Position numbers and translations under genes: made by a program
Assembly: GCA_903868035.1 (NCBI GenBank)
Contig: CAIPTQ010000398.1
Span: forward strand, 1 to 63,301
Length of the DNA stretch: 63,301 bases
DNA from: an uncultured Phycisphaerales bacterium
Lineage (GTDB): Bacteria; Planctomycetota; Phycisphaerae; WQYP01
Direction: 5' to 3'
The notes under the pieces: model-generated
What the model was told of the DNA's origin: nothing
Seen by the model: the letters and a program-made list of their open reading frames with translations, nothing else
Database searches by the model: none
In this document: positions 8,036 through 16,136 of the stretch, one piece after another
Numbering within the stretch: the stretch's first letter is position 1
How the letters are laid out: each line of letters opens with the position of its first letter

Positions 8036-8057
8036 TCTTTCACGGGCTGCGCCGGGC
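8012..8057 (+). repeat. Direct repeat, copy 1 (gene 3' end plus hairpin foot)
   Basis: The 46 nt at 8012-8057 resemble 8237-8282: both encode a C-terminal RLACLAF, the same stop, and then CTTTCACGG and a hairpin arm ending GCCGGGC. About four fifths of positions agree. Here the hairpin is GCCGGGCATG (8051-8060) with CATGCCCGGC (8074-8083) and no T-run. Confidence 0.6.
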
Positions 8058-8134
8058 ATGTGGGGTGCGCCACCATGCCCGGCGAAGTTCCCAACCCTTT
8101 TACCATTCCCTTTTACCCTTATCAGGAGTCACTT

Positions 8135-8260
8135 ATGACGAACTCACCCGCCCAGGACAATCTCGCGCAATCTACGCGGGTCATTGTGACGCTGGCGGAT
8201 GATGCGCTCATGCGGCTGGCGGGCAGTAGCATCATGCGGCTGGCATGTCTGGCGTTTTGA
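8135..8260 (+). CDS. 41-aa hypothetical protein
   Basis: A short gene starting MTNSPAQDNLAQSTRVIVTL with AGGAG upstream at a proper distance from ATG 8135. It ends in MRLACLAF, the same tail as the preceding 279-aa protein. It is followed by an excellent intrinsic terminator. It may be a real small protein, or a remnant left after duplication of the end of the upstream gene. Confidence 0.45.
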   Translation: MTNSPAQDNLAQSTRVIVTLADDALMRLAGSSIMRLACLAF

Positions 8261-8271
8261 ACTTTCACGGC

Positions 8272-8302
8272 CCTCGCCGGGCGGTTCGCCCGGCGAGGTT
8301 TT
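8272..8302 (+). terminator. Rho-independent terminator
   Basis: CCTCGCCGGGC (8272-8282), loop GGTTC, GCCCGGCGAGG (8288-8298), then TTTTAT. A perfect 11-bp stem that ends the transcript of the small gene at 8135 and separates the early from the later part of the element. Confidence 0.85.
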
Positions 8303-8329
8303 ATCCTCTCTGTTTTCAAAAGGTGACAT

Positions 8330-9715
8330 ATGCACGTAGGTTCAATTGAGGGCGACATTTCTCTTCGGGATGCGCCCGCCATTGCGGCGCTGAAGAACGT
8401 CACGCGCGAAGCGCAATCCTTCAAACAGACCATGGGGAGTACTCTGGGAGAGGCGGGGACGGTCGGGGCGAAGGGATTCATCCAGGGGATTAATAGTGAA
8501 CTGGGCAAGAAGTCGCTGATGGGGCAGTCACTCAAGATGGCCATGGGCGGCGGGGCCGTCATGGGTTTGAGCATGGCGGGGAATGAACTATCGAGCCTCA
8601 CCAAAAACATGGTGGAAATGAAGGATGCCTTCAAGGAGGGGAAGATTTCGGGCGGGGAGTTTGCCGAGAAGATCGCAAGCTCGATACCCGTGTTGGGGAA
8701 GTTCTGGGAGGCGGGGCGGAACATCCGGGAGATACTCACGGGCGAAGAGGCGGCAATGCGTAAATTGAACGCAGCCTTTGACGCGCAAATCGCGGCGAAT
8801 GAAAAATCGCTGGCCGTGGCACAGAAGTACCGGCAGGAACTGAAGGCCGGGATGGCGCTGAAAAATGAGATGGCCGACGCACTGGCGCTCAAGAACAATC
8901 CCAATCTAGCGCCGGATATGACACTCAAGCACAACATGGACCGGATCAATGAGGCCTTTCCCAGTTTTTCCAAACTGGTCCAGCAAAAGGGCGGCATGAA
9001 TCAGGCCGCGCTGGACCTGGACAATCAGATACGGGCCAAACAGGAAGCCGCGGACAAGGCCCAAGCGGCACAAAAGGCGGCGGATGCCGCACTCGCCAAC
9101 TCCAAAGACAATCCTTTATCCCTCGCCCCCTTCGGGAAGGATTTGTACGATTCCGCCCACGGCAAGTTGGCGGATACTTACCAGGAAGCCGCAGACAAGG
9201 CGAAAATATTGAGCACCACGCTACAGGGTCAACTCCTGGATTTGAAGGCACTACGGAAGGAAGCCGATGGGTACAAGGATACCGTCGCTGAGGCGCTGAA
9301 AACGCGAGATTCGGACTTGGGCGACATCGTGACAAAAAATGCGGAGGCCGACGCCAAGGCCTGGAAGGATACATGGACCAAGGCGGCGGATTGGGTGGGC
9401 AATGTGCTGAAGGATGCGTTCAAACCGGCCAAGGAAGAGTCCGCACAGGCCGTCACTACGCAATATAAACAACTGCCCAGGACCGGGCAGGACGTGTCGG
9501 AATGGAACCTATCATCGCATGCCGCGTATCGCGGGCACACCGTTACCACGGATGATTTGACGCCGGGGTATGCGGCGGTCGTGCAAGAGGCCGCGAAGAC
9601 GACGGCGGATAATACGAGCGAAGCCAAGGGGCTGTTGAAGGCGATTCTCGATGCGCTGACGATCAAACAGCCGCCGAAGAATATTTTTGACATGGTTGCG
9701 AGCGGGAGTTGGTGA
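8330..9715 (+). CDS. Tape-measure-like helical protein
   Basis: A 461-aa protein, mostly alpha-helical. It has a glycine-rich hydrophobic stretch near residues 55-85 (MGQSLKMAMGGGAVMGLSMA), typical of the membrane-inserting part of tail tape measures. A long coiled-coil rich in A, K, E and Q follows (residues about 220-290, e.g. NQIRAKQEAADKAQAAQKAA). Tape measures set tail length and are usually much longer; no tail genes adjoin it, so the role is uncertain and a pore-forming or injected protein is an alternative. The ATG has AAAGGTGA upstream. Confidence 0.4.
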   Translation: MHVGSIEGDISLRDAPAIAALKNVTREAQSFKQTMGSTLGEAGTVGAKGFIQGINSELGKKSLMGQSLKMAMGGGAVMGLSMAGNELSSLTKNMVEMKDAFKEGKISGGEFAEKIASSIPVLGKFWEAGRNIREILTGEEAAMRKLNAAFDAQIAANEKSLAVAQKYRQELKAGMALKNEMADALALKNNPNLAPDMTLKHNMDRINEAFPSFSKLVQQKGGMNQAALDLDNQIRAKQEAADKAQAAQKAADAALANSKDNPLSLAPFGKDLYDSAHGKLADTYQEAADKAKILSTTLQGQLLDLKALRKEADGYKDTVAEALKTRDSDLGDIVTKNAEADAKAWKDTWTKAADWVGNVLKDAFKPAKEESAQAVTTQYKQLPRTGQDVSEWNLSSHAAYRGHTVTTDDLTPGYAAVVQEAAKTTADNTSEAKGLLKAILDALTIKQPPKNIFDMVASGSW

Positions 9716-9716
9716 C

Positions 9717-10013
9717 GTGATCAACGCCATGGAAATATTCACCCAGGAACTTCGGGTAAACCTGAAGGCGGAAGCGGAGAATCTGGCAAGCCTTGCGCGG
9801 AATATGCGCACTGTGGCGGCAGACCTGGCGGCGGGAAATCGGAACCGTACCCAGATTCTCACACTGGCGGGCTTTGATGATCCGGAGCCGATGGCGGCGC
9901 TGCTGCTGCGCGTGGCACGTCTGCGGCGGGCGGCGGCGGATGCGTCCGATGCGTTTCGCCATGCCTTGATTGCGGCGGCGGGGCGGGTTTTGCGGGAGGA
10001 TGAGGGTGAGTGA
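9717..10013 (+). CDS. 98-aa helical protein
   Basis: A helical protein (INAMEIFTQELRVNLKAEAE) of unknown family, rich in Ala, Arg and Leu. GTG 9717 is chosen because GGGAG lies 9 nt before it; ATG 9729 lacks such a site. It starts 2 nt after the tape-measure-like stop and its stop overlaps the next start (GTGAGTGA), so it belongs to the same operon. Confidence 0.5.
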   Translation: MINAMEIFTQELRVNLKAEAENLASLARNMRTVAADLAAGNRNRTQILTLAGFDDPEPMAALLLRVARLRRAAADASDAFRHALIAAAGRVLREDEGE

Positions 10014-10209
10014 TTCCAGGCATATCTTCGCGGGTCACGGCGGGGACGGCTCACCGGACGCTCGATTCCCGTTAGCGGGGGCCGTTTCCCGCCCATTTGC
10101 GGGGCTGGCCGGCGGGATGGGCTGGGAGGCCGACCAAGGCGGTACGCGGGGTAGGGCGGGCGGCTTGCGGGCGTGGGCAATAGCGGATTGGCGCGAGGTG
10201 CGGACTTGA
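10006..10209 (+). CDS. 67-aa hypothetical protein
   Basis: A small ORF starting at a GTG that overlaps the previous stop and ending in a TTGA overlap with the next gene. Composition is rich in G, A and R with no family features. The chained overlaps are the main support; the reading could also be a spacer between two real genes. Confidence 0.35.
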   Translation: MSDSRHIFAGHGGDGSPDARFPLAGAVSRPFAGLAGGMGWEADQGGTRGRAGGLRAWAIADWREVRT

Positions 10210-10634
10210 GTAAGGACACGAGACTGGCTGAGGAAATCAATCCCCACACGCGGGAAGACAGGCGCAATTCGCATACCTCCCGCGACACGGGGCGGGATGC
10301 CGTCGCGGTCACACCGGATTTTACGTGCGAGGGGTGCGGGCGTCCGTACTGGCAGGCACGCGAGCCGGTCCATTGCGTCAAATGCGGCGGGATGCTCTTC
10401 ACACGCCCGCCGCAACCCGCGCCTGAAGACCTGATACCGGCGGCGTGCCTGACGATCCGCCGGCATGCGGAGGCGATCATCGGGAGGGCGGCGGGCAAGG
10501 GAAAACTGGCCACGCTGGCGCGGGAAGTGGAGCGGATCGCGGAAGAGATGCTGGTTGAGATCGGCGGGGGCAATGGATGTACAAGGAAAGGGTTGGGAAA
10601 TGGCGGGGAGATTGGGGCATCGAAGGGCACGTGA
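10206..10634 (+). CDS. Zinc-ribbon protein, last gene of the Mu-like element
   Basis: A 142-aa protein with a clear zinc ribbon near residues 38-58: CEGCGRPYWQ, then HCVKCGG, i.e. CX2C-X12-CX2C. A helical C-terminal half contains KLATLAREVERIAEEMLVEI. TTG 10206 overlaps the preceding stop. Function unknown; zinc ribbons next to helices are common in small phage regulators and in DNA-binding accessory proteins. The final 15 residues, rich in G and K, look unstructured. Confidence 0.5.
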   Translation: MSKDTRLAEEINPHTREDRRNSHTSRDTGRDAVAVTPDFTCEGCGRPYWQAREPVHCVKCGGMLFTRPPQPAPEDLIPAACLTIRRHAEAIIGRAAGKGKLATLAREVERIAEEMLVEIGGGNGCTRKGLGNGGEIGASKGT

Positions 10635-10667
10635 ACAGCCTTCGATGGACATTCAAAATCGTGTGAC

Positions 10668-10740
10668 AGCCGGGCAAAACAGCCCCGGCTTACATTATGC
10701 GCATGGGGTTTGGCCGAAGTGCCGCAAAAAGGCCGAAGTG
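10668..10740. other. Right border of the Mu-like element: hairpin and repeated motif
   Basis: The 272-nt gap between the zinc-ribbon gene and the pectate lyase holds a 7-bp hairpin AGCCGGG/CCCGGCT (10668-10690). It also holds a direct repeat GGCCGAAGTG (10712-10721 and 10731-10740) and the 12-mer GCAAAAAGGCCG (10724-10735) matching the left end in inverted orientation. Repeated short sites at an end are what MuA-type transposases bind. The remaining sequence to 10906 shows nothing else but GGAG before the next ATG. Confidence 0.35.
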
Positions 10741-10906
10741 TTCACGCGCTCTACAATGGGGTACTTTGTTAGGGCAGACCGCCAACCCCACACCCTCAAA
10801 TCCGCGCCATTTGGCGGTCTCCCCCCCTCCCCCAATCTCTCCTGCGAAACGCTGCATTTAATCGCGTTCTCCGTTATCCTATCCACATTCCTTTCCGGAG
10901 TCGCTC

Positions 10907-12277
10907 ATGACCACCCTTCGCCTTACCCCGTTCGCCATCCTCTTCCTCGCCGCGGGGGCCTTCGCCGCCACGCCCGCGTCGCAAACCCCCCCCGCACCCC
11001 TCCCGGCGTTCCCCGGTGCCGAGGGCTTCGGCGCCCTGGCCACCGGCGGCCGCGGCGGCGAGATCGTCCACGTCACCACGCTGGCCGACCAAGGCCCCGG
11101 CTCCCTCCGCGATGCCATCTCCAAACCCAACCGCTTCGTCATCTTCGACGTCGCCGGCGTCATCAAGCTCGAAACCAACCTCGACGTGCAGGACAACACC
11201 ACCCTCGCCGGCCAGACCGCGCCCGGCGAGGGCATCTGCATCTACAACCGCTCCACCTCCTTCAGCACCCACAAGAATGTCATCGTCCGCTACCTGCGCT
11301 TCCGCGAGGGCATCGCCGGCGACCGCGGCAAGTGCGCCGTCAACTGCTCCACCGGCAGCAACATGATCTTCGACCATTGCTCCATCCAGTGGGGCCGCTG
11401 GGATTCCCTCGGCTGCACCGTCAACTCGCACGACATCACCTTCCAATACTGCATTATCGGCGAGGCCATCGACCCCCAGCGCTTCGGCGCCCTCGTCGAT
11501 ACCGTCCTGAACATCACCATCTCCCACACCCTCTGGATCAACAACCAGAGCCGCAACCCCAAGGCCAAAGGCACCATCCAGTACATCAACAACGTGGTCT
11601 ACAACTACGGCGGCACCGGTCTGGCCGGCGGCCACTCCGCCGCCGATCATTCCCTCGACGTCATCAATAACTACTTCATCGCCGGACCCTCCTCCACCGG
11701 GCATCCCATCAGCGGCTTCTCCTCCAGCGACAAAGTTTTCGACTCCGGCAACCTCGTGGACCTCGACAAAGACGGCAAACTCGGCGGCCGCCCCGTCACC
11801 CGCGCCGACTACAACGATCCCACCGGCGGTGCGGAAAGCGAAGGCGGCACCGGCGGCGTGGCCATTCCCACCGGCCAAAACCCCTATCCCACGTTCCTGA
11901 CCAAATCCTGGAGCGAAGGCAAACCACCCGTCCCCGTCACCGTTGACACCGCCCCCGAAGCCGACAAAAAGGTCCTCGCCGGTGCCGGCGCCTCGCTGCA
12001 CCGCGACGCCATCGACATCCGCCTGACCGCCGAACTCGCCTCCCTGGGAACCAAGGGCAAAATCATCAAGGACGAAGCCGAAGTCGGCGGCATCTGCGAA
12101 ATCAAACCCGCCACCCCGCCCCTCGACACCGACAAGGACGGCATCCCCGATGAATGGGAAAAAGCCCACGGCCTGAACCCCAACGACCCCGCCGACGCCA
12201 AAACGCTCGACAAGTCCGGCTACATGATGATCGAAGTGTACGCCAACAGCCTGGTGCCCGCGCCGGCAGCCAAATAG
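10907..12277 (+). CDS. Secreted pectate lyase-like protein (PL1 type)
   Basis: A 456-aa protein with a signal peptide of about 20 residues (hydrophobic FAILFLAAGAFA, cleavage near ATPA). A right-handed beta-helix of the pectate lyase type follows: FPGAEGFGALATGGRGG and GSLRDAI at the start, repeated N/D-rich turns (CSIQWGRWDSLGC, NNVVYNYGG) further on. This is the arrangement seen in planctomycete and Bacteroidetes pectate lyases that cleave polygalacturonate by beta-elimination. The C-terminus carries a calcium-binding-type stretch DTDKDGIPDEWEKAHGLNP, a thrombospondin type 3-like repeat. It is the first host gene after the Mu-like element. It complements the oligogalacturonate lyase at 36884. 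Confidence 0.8.
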   Translation: MTTLRLTPFAILFLAAGAFAATPASQTPPAPLPAFPGAEGFGALATGGRGGEIVHVTTLADQGPGSLRDAISKPNRFVIFDVAGVIKLETNLDVQDNTTLAGQTAPGEGICIYNRSTSFSTHKNVIVRYLRFREGIAGDRGKCAVNCSTGSNMIFDHCSIQWGRWDSLGCTVNSHDITFQYCIIGEAIDPQRFGALVDTVLNITISHTLWINNQSRNPKAKGTIQYINNVVYNYGGTGLAGGHSAADHSLDVINNYFIAGPSSTGHPISGFSSSDKVFDSGNLVDLDKDGKLGGRPVTRADYNDPTGGAESEGGTGGVAIPTGQNPYPTFLTKSWSEGKPPVPVTVDTAPEADKKVLAGAGASLHRDAIDIRLTAELASLGTKGKIIKDEAEVGGICEIKPATPPLDTDKDGIPDEWEKAHGLNPNDPADAKTLDKSGYMMIEVYANSLVPAPAAK

Positions 12278-12284
12278 GCAACCG

Positions 12285-12314
12285 TTTAGGACCAACCCCA
12301 ACTCCCCCTATAAT
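12285..12314 (+). promoter_or_regulatory. recO promoter, 6 nt from the ATG
   Basis: TATAAT at 12309-12314 is followed by 6 nt and the recO ATG at 12321, so transcription would start at or next to the A of ATG. TTTAGG at 12285-12290 (18 nt upstream) is a weak -35. No Shine-Dalgarno sequence is present. Confidence 0.5.
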
Positions 12315-12320
12315 GCCGCC

Positions 12321-13136
12321 ATGGCCACATACTTCACCGATGAAGGCATCTGCCTGCGCGTCACCGACTTTTCGGAGACCTCCCAGATCGTCGGCATGTT
12401 CACGCGCGCCCACGGCCTGGTGCCGCTGATCGCCAAAGGCGCCAAGCGGCCCTCGAAGAATAACGTGATGTCTGGGCCGCTCGATTTGCTCACCAGCGGG
12501 CAGGTTGTTTTTGTTCCCGCCAAAGAAGCGCCGGGGGGCGGGAACGTACAACTCGGGACGCTGGCCGCATGGGAACTGGCCGACCACCGCCGCGAGCTGC
12601 GGACCAACCTGCCGGCGCTCAACGCCGCGATGATCTGTGCGGAGATCACCACGCACCTGGTGCATCCGCTGGATCCGCATGCCGAACTTTTCACCGAACT
12701 CGATGCCGCCCTGGACTTGCTGGGCAAGACCCGCGCTCCCAATCTGGCCCGTGTTCTGGTCGCCTACGTCAAAGCCGCGCTCCTGGCCGCCGGCTATTGG
12801 CCGCAGCTCCACCACTGCCAAGCCTGCGGCAAGCCCACCGCCGACGCCCCCATGCGTTTTTCGCCCCATGCCGGGGGCGTGGTGTGCGGCAGCGGGGACG
12901 GGCGCGGCGAAGGATGTCATGGGAGTGCCGGGGGCGTGACGATTGGCGTCCCCGGGAAAATCGTTCTCGCCTTGGAACTTCTCCCCCTGCCCACATCTTT
13001 GCGTGCCACTCCGCCCGAACGCCCCGCCGACGAGGCGGCATTAATGGTGGCCATGCAGATGTTGTTGGCGCAGGTGGAAACGATCACCGACAAGGCGCTG
13101 CGCACGCGGCCGCTGCTGAAGTCGATTTTCCACTAA
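12321..13136 (+). CDS. recO: DNA repair protein RecO
   Basis: A 271-aa protein. RecO anneals single strands and loads RecA with RecR in RecF-pathway repair. The N-terminal OB fold is seen in GICLRVTDFSETSQIVGMFT and VPLIAKGAKRP. The C-terminal half holds the zinc motif (CQAC near residue 170 and two later cysteines in VVCGSG and EGCHG). Length is slightly above the usual 240-260 aa, with a glycine-rich insertion near the zinc site. It ends before a bidirectional terminator shared with flgM. Confidence 0.88.
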   Translation: MATYFTDEGICLRVTDFSETSQIVGMFTRAHGLVPLIAKGAKRPSKNNVMSGPLDLLTSGQVVFVPAKEAPGGGNVQLGTLAAWELADHRRELRTNLPALNAAMICAEITTHLVHPLDPHAELFTELDAALDLLGKTRAPNLARVLVAYVKAALLAAGYWPQLHHCQACGKPTADAPMRFSPHAGGVVCGSGDGRGEGCHGSAGGVTIGVPGKIVLALELLPLPTSLRATPPERPADEAALMVAMQMLLAQVETITDKALRTRPLLKSIFH

Positions 13137-13155
13137 TCCGGCGTCGGCGCATAAA

Positions 13156-13179
13156 AAACGACCGCAGGCACGGTCGTTT
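13156..13179. terminator. Bidirectional terminator between recO and flgM
   Basis: AAACGACCG (13156-13164), loop CAGGCA, CGGTCGTTT (13171-13179), with an A-run before and T residues after. It serves the two convergent genes on either side. Confidence 0.8.
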
Positions 13180-13203
13180 GGCGTTGACGCTTGGTTCAGG
13201 CTG

Positions 13204-13479
13204 CTATCCCAGTTCCTGGAGCAGCCGATCCACCGTGCCGTTGATGCGCTCGGGGGTTTCGAATTGCCCGGAGGCGATCAGGTCCTTCATGGCCTGAACC
13301 TTGGCCTCGCGGATGGGGGGGAGTTTTTTGATTTCGCCCAGGTAGCGTGCCGAGTCACTGATTTCGACAGTGTCGGTTTTGCTGATGCCCACATCCTGCG
13401 GGCTCTGGGAGATGTCCGTCGCCGTGCTTCCTTGCAGGCGCGTGATCGGGGGATTTGACCCAATCGGGGAGATGCTCAT
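13204..13479 (-). CDS. flgM: Anti-sigma-28 factor FlgM
   Basis: A 91-aa protein whose C-terminal half matches FlgM: DTVEISDSARYL, then REAKVQAMKDLIASGQFE and a final helix DRLLQEL. FlgM holds FliA (sigma-28) inactive until the flagellar hook is complete and is then exported. The N-terminal 40 residues are disordered, as expected. GAGGA precedes the ATG. No other flagellar gene lies in the window, so it is a stand-alone gene here; its presence implies a flagellated life stage. The 300 nt upstream (13480-13779) hold no gene, only a weak hairpin AACCC..GGGTT near 13635-13658. Confidence 0.8.
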   Translation of the reverse strand: MSISPIGSNPPITRLQGSTATDISQSPQDVGISKTDTVEISDSARYLGEIKKLPPIREAKVQAMKDLIASGQFETPERINGTVDRLLQELG

Positions 13480-13779
13480 GCAAGTCCTCTTTCACGCAGC
13501 CTATAACACACCGGATCCCAGCGTCGCAAAGTGAGTGAATCCGTCCAAAGATTCCGCGAGCTTTCGTCCACCGTATATATCGTGCGGCGGGGTGCGGCGG
13601 CATGAATAAAAGTCAGGTTCCGAGAAAAATACATAACCCTCTATTATTGATAGGGGTTAGGGTTTTTCGTGAAGGGGAATAATTGTCTTTTGTTAGGGTC
13701 TTGATGGGTGCATGATTGGGGACGTGAGACACGGGGGGACTTTCCCATCCAGTTACAGCCCATATTAACAGCCCCCGCA

Positions 13780-15993
13780 TCATTTCACGGTGAATTCGCC
13801 CTTGAGCCGGATGTCCGCCGACGAGGCCCCAACTTCCACGTTGTAGAGGCCCGGCTCGACCACGAATTTGTGGGTGGCGACGTCCCAGTAGGCGAGGTCC
13901 TTCAGCGGCACTTTCAACTGAATGGTCTTGGCGGCGCCCTTGGGCAGCGTGATGCGGACGAAGTCGCGCAGTTGCTTGATGGGGCGGGTGACGACGGATT
14001 GGGGCTTGGTGACGTAGAGCTGCACGACTTCGTCGCCGTCCATCGTGCCGGTGTTGGTGATGGTGGCACTGAAGGTGAGCGCCGGTTCGGCGCCCGCGAC
14101 GCCCGCCACGCCGCCCGGCACACCCGGCCCGGCGGGCGCCGCGCCGAGGGGGGGCAGTTGGCGCAGATTGGCGTAGGCGAAGGTGGTGTAGCTCAGGCCG
14201 TGGCCGAAAACGAAGTCGGCAGGCTTTTTAAGGTACATGTAGGTGCGGCCCTTCTCGATTTCGTAATCCGCCAGCAGCGGCAGATCGCCGACGGATTTGT
14301 AGAATGTGATGGGCAGCCGGCCGGCGGGATTGGCGCGGCCCAGGAGAATGTCGGCCAGGGCCGGCCCGCCCTGTTCGCCGGCATACCACATCATGACGAT
14401 GGCCGGGACGTGCTCCTTGAGCCAGGCGCAGGCGATGGGGCTGCCGCCCTGGAGGACGACGATGGTCGCGGGGTTGGCCTTGACGATGCGCTGGACGAAG
14501 GCCATTTGCGCGGGGGGGAGCTCGAGGGTGTAGCGGTCGACGCCTTCGTTTTCGATCTGGTTGTTGATGCCCACGACGACGATGGCGACATCGGAAGCGG
14601 CGGCGGCCTGGGCGGAGCCCTCGACATCCGAGTACAGGGCTTCGCGCACGATGATGCGGTCGCCGAGCAGCGCCGCGATGGCTTTGGAGGGCGTGACCAC
14701 CGGCCCCGCGGAGTAGTTGGTGGACCCATAGCCGACGGCGGTGCCGGCGATGTAGGTGCCCAGTTGCGTGATGTCCTTGTACTGCCCGAGTAGCGCCAGC
14801 GAGGTGATGCGGCGGAGGTCCAGGGGCAGGAGCCGGCCCAGGCCGTAGCCCTTGGGCAGGGCGTCATTCTGCAGCAGAACGGTGCCTTCGCGGGCCATCT
14901 GGAGGGCCAGGTCGAGGTGTTCCTTGGAGCCGATGACGGCGGGGTTTTTCACGAAGGGAACCTTGTCGGGGGGGTCCATCAGGCCCAGGCGCATCTTGAT
15001 GATCAACCCCCGCAGCACCGCGCGATCCAGCACGGCCAATTTCAGCTTGCCCGTGCCGACCGCGTCCATCACCGCCTGGGACACGCCGTCATCGTCGCTG
15101 AGAATATCGACGCCGGCGTTGAGGGCTTGCGCGACGGCATCGGTGGTCGAGTTGGCCACGCGGTGGGAATTGATCAGGTACTCGACCTCGCGGTAGTCGG
15201 TGACGACAGCGCCCTGAAAGCCCCACTCGCCGCGGAGCAGGTCGTTGAGGAGCCAGGAATTCACGGCGGCGGGGACATTGTTGATGCCATTGTGGGCGGC
15301 CATGGTGGACATGGCGCCGCCCTCGTGGAAGCAGGCCTCGAAGGCGGGCAGATAATATTCGCGGAGGACGCGTTCGGAGGCGTTGAAGGACAGGCTGGTG
15401 CGGCCGGTCTCCTGGCTGTGCAGGGCGAAGTGCTTGGGGGTGGCGATGGTCTTGAGATATTTCGGGTCGTCGCCCTGGACGCCCTTGCAGAAGGCGACGC
15501 CGAGTTTGGAGGTCAGGCAGGGGTCTTCGCCGTAGGTTTCCTCGACGCGGCCCCAGCGGGGGTCGCGGGCCATGTTGATGGTGGGGGACCAGAGGATGAT
15601 GCCGTAGTAGCGCTGGCCGGGCACGAATTTGGCCCGGGCCTCGTCGGCGGTGGCGATGGCGACTTTTTGCAGCAGCGGCACATCCCATGAGGCGGCCATC
15701 ATGATGGGGTCGGGGTAGACGGTGGCCCTCTGGGCGCGGGCCACGCCGTGGGCGGCCTCGGACCACCAGTGGCAAGGGGGTATGCCCAGGCGCGGGATCG
15801 CGGGGGAGAGCATGGGAATCTGGGAGGCTTTTTCGGCAAAGGTCATGCGGGAAAGAAGATCGGCGGCGCGTTTTTCAAACGGGAGATCGAGGTTTTTGTA
15901 GTCGGGGACCGGCTGGGCGCGGGCGGAGGCGCCGGCGGCGCAGAGGAGCAGCGCGAACGCCGTGGACAGTGTTCTTCCCGCTCTCACTTTCAC
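13780..15993 (-). CDS. Secreted GH3 beta-glycosidase
   Basis: A 737-aa glycoside hydrolase family 3 enzyme (beta-glucosidase or beta-xylosidase). The start is GTG 15993, with AGGAG about 9 nt upstream and a signal peptide right behind it (TLSTAFALLLCAAGASARA). Upstream in-frame Met codons would put the signal peptide inside the protein. Domains: N-terminal TIM barrel with RWGRVEETYGEDP, KHFALH and the nucleophile Asp in VVTDYREVEYL; alpha/beta sandwich with TIVVLQGGSPI and WYAGEQGG; C-terminal fibronectin-III-like domain after FGHGLSYTTF. The set is complete, so the enzyme should be active. It releases sugars from the non-reducing ends of oligosaccharides, probably in the periplasm. Confidence 0.88.
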   Translation of the reverse strand: MKVRAGRTLSTAFALLLCAAGASARAQPVPDYKNLDLPFEKRAADLLSRMTFAEKASQIPMLSPAIPRLGIPPCHWWSEAAHGVARAQRATVYPDPIMMAASWDVPLLQKVAIATADEARAKFVPGQRYYGIILWSPTINMARDPRWGRVEETYGEDPCLTSKLGVAFCKGVQGDDPKYLKTIATPKHFALHSQETGRTSLSFNASERVLREYYLPAFEACFHEGGAMSTMAAHNGINNVPAAVNSWLLNDLLRGEWGFQGAVVTDYREVEYLINSHRVANSTTDAVAQALNAGVDILSDDDGVSQAVMDAVGTGKLKLAVLDRAVLRGLIIKMRLGLMDPPDKVPFVKNPAVIGSKEHLDLALQMAREGTVLLQNDALPKGYGLGRLLPLDLRRITSLALLGQYKDITQLGTYIAGTAVGYGSTNYSAGPVVTPSKAIAALLGDRIIVREALYSDVEGSAQAAAASDVAIVVVGINNQIENEGVDRYTLELPPAQMAFVQRIVKANPATIVVLQGGSPIACAWLKEHVPAIVMMWYAGEQGGPALADILLGRANPAGRLPITFYKSVGDLPLLADYEIEKGRTYMYLKKPADFVFGHGLSYTTFAYANLRQLPPLGAAPAGPGVPGGVAGVAGAEPALTFSATITNTGTMDGDEVVQLYVTKPQSVVTRPIKQLRDFVRITLPKGAAKTIQLKVPLKDLAYWDVATHKFVVEPGLYNVEVGASSADIRLKGEFTVK

Positions 15994-16136
15994 AAACCCG
16001 TCTCCTGAGATCGGCACATGGAAAAGCAACCGGATTCTACCGCAAGGGGCGGCGGGATCGTAGTGTGAATATTTGATGCCGGCGGGGGAGGGGGTGTTTC
16101 GGGAAATGCACGCGGAGGCCACGGCCATTGGGGCGT

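Noticed and set aside
10874..12301. A 475-aa minus-strand frame opposite the pectate lyase, and similar long antisense frames elsewhere (for example 13708-14793, 21476-22933, 24051-25262).
   Set aside because: They are mirror frames of high-GC genes, with G/V/D/A-rich composition and no domain features.
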